A DNA stretch of 64,000 bases from Legionella taurinensis (lineage in GTDB: Bacteria > Pseudomonadota > Gammaproteobacteria > Legionellales > Legionellaceae): positions 1,488,001 through 1,552,000 of the forward strand of contig NZ_UGOZ01000001.1 of assembly GCF_900452865.1 (NCBI RefSeq), written 5' to 3'. The position numbers were made by a program, and so were the translations under genes. The notes below the pieces were generated by a model that was given only the letters and a program-made list of their open reading frames with translations, had not been told where the DNA came from and did no database searches. Within the stretch, counting starts at the first letter, position 1. The number at the start of each line of letters is the position of its first letter. This document shows, piece by piece, positions 63,651-64,000 of this stretch.

Positions 63651-64000
63651 TTAAAAACAAAGGGCATCAGACAGCAGACGCCCGTCAGGAAGTGTAACGT
63701 GTGGATTCAGTGCGAGCAGAGGTAGGTAGGCAAAGTCTCTTTCCAGCAGGCGCGGATGAGGGATGGTCAAGTTTAAGCTATCCATAACCAGGGAACCAAA
63801 CAGCAAAATGTCAATGTCCAAGGTTCTTGCACCCCATTTGATCTCACGCAGGCGGCCCTGGTTGTGTTCAATGCGGTGGCAGTGGGCCAGTAAGGCCTGT
63901 GGAGAAAGGCGGGTTTGAATGGCGGCCACGGTGTTGGTGAACCGAGGTTGAGCTTTTCTTCCCCAGGCCTCATTGCGATAAAAGGGCGCTGTCTGTAAAA
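63651..64000 (-). CDS. folK: 2-amino-4-hydroxy-6-hydroxymethyldihydropteridine pyrophosphokinase, C-terminal part (cut by window edge)
   Basis: About 115 residues to the stop at 63651; the N-terminus lies beyond the window. TAPFYRNEAWGRKAQPRFTN, RIEHNQGRLREIKWGARTLDIDILL and LTIPHPRLLERDFAYLPLLALNP are signature segments of FolK (HPPK), which transfers pyrophosphate from ATP to 6-hydroxymethyl-dihydropterin in folate synthesis. The conserved RW-ARTxDIDIL metal site is intact (KWGARTLDIDILLF). Confidence 0.93.
   Translation of the reverse strand, partial: LQTAPFYRNEAWGRKAQPRFTNTVAAIQTRLSPQALLAHCHRIEHNQGRLREIKWGARTLDIDILLFGSLVMDSLNLTIPHPRLLERDFAYLPLLALNPHVTLPDGRLLSDALCF

Noticed and set aside
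1-64000. CRISPR arrays, insertion sequences, prophage or integrase genes
   Set aside because: No regularly spaced repeats, transposase motifs, attachment sites or phage structural genes were seen in the reading.

Overview
The window looks like chromosomal DNA from a member of the Legionellaceae (order Legionellales, Gammaproteobacteria). The housekeeping genes are typical gammaproteobacterial ones. Scattered between them are lineage-specific genes that resemble Dot/Icm-type effectors: a eukaryotic-like RasGEF domain, a CX5R phosphatase-like protein, a YopJ/Ulp1-like protein and a giant coiled-coil protein preceded by a PmrA-box-like repeat. The genus call is an inference from this mixture. 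No rRNA, tRNA, CRISPR array, insertion sequence or prophage was seen.

Layout. 1-4.2 kb: end of map, a Spy/CpxP-like periplasmic protein, then the translation operon rpsB-tsf-pyrH-frr. 4.5-10.4 kb: a minus-strand arginine succinyltransferase (AST) operon in the order M20 hydrolase-astA-astD-astB-SpeE-like protein, lacking astC and a canonical astE. 10.4-15.7 kb: a 716-residue effector candidate, a uracil-DNA-glycosylase-like protein without the usual catalytic Asp, ubiG, a ProQ/FinO RNA chaperone resembling RocC, a hairpin-rich intergenic region with a possible small RNA, and an L,D-transpeptidase. 16-23.5 kb: putA, an amino-acid permease and acnA. 23.6-31.3 kb: a two-TM protein, fliK with a sigma-54 promoter, the RasGEF protein, small secreted proteins, roxA, a polysaccharide deacetylase and mltA. 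31.4-41.5 kb: the YopJ/Ulp1-like protein, an RND efflux pair and the 1466-residue coiled-coil protein. 41.5-51.3 kb: E1-alpha/E1-beta/E2 of a 2-oxo acid dehydrogenase, pabB, a NUDIX hydrolase, fadD, minC, lpxH, an unknown gene and miaE. 51.4-60 kb: an unknown gene, ndk, then the conserved run rlmN-pilF-rodZ-hisS-yfgM-bamB-der. 60-64 kb: a REC/HD-GYP-like protein, a secreted amidase, a universal stress protein and the C-terminal part of folK.

How the genes fit together. The AST genes, putA, the permease, aconitase and the 2-oxo acid dehydrogenase suit an organism that uses amino acids as carbon source. The rlmN-to-der run combines tRNA/rRNA modification, type IV pilus assembly, cell shape, translation, outer-membrane assembly and ribosome maturation. 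Effector-candidate calls rest on domain motifs, C-terminal features and promoter elements seen by eye; none was tested by a database search.
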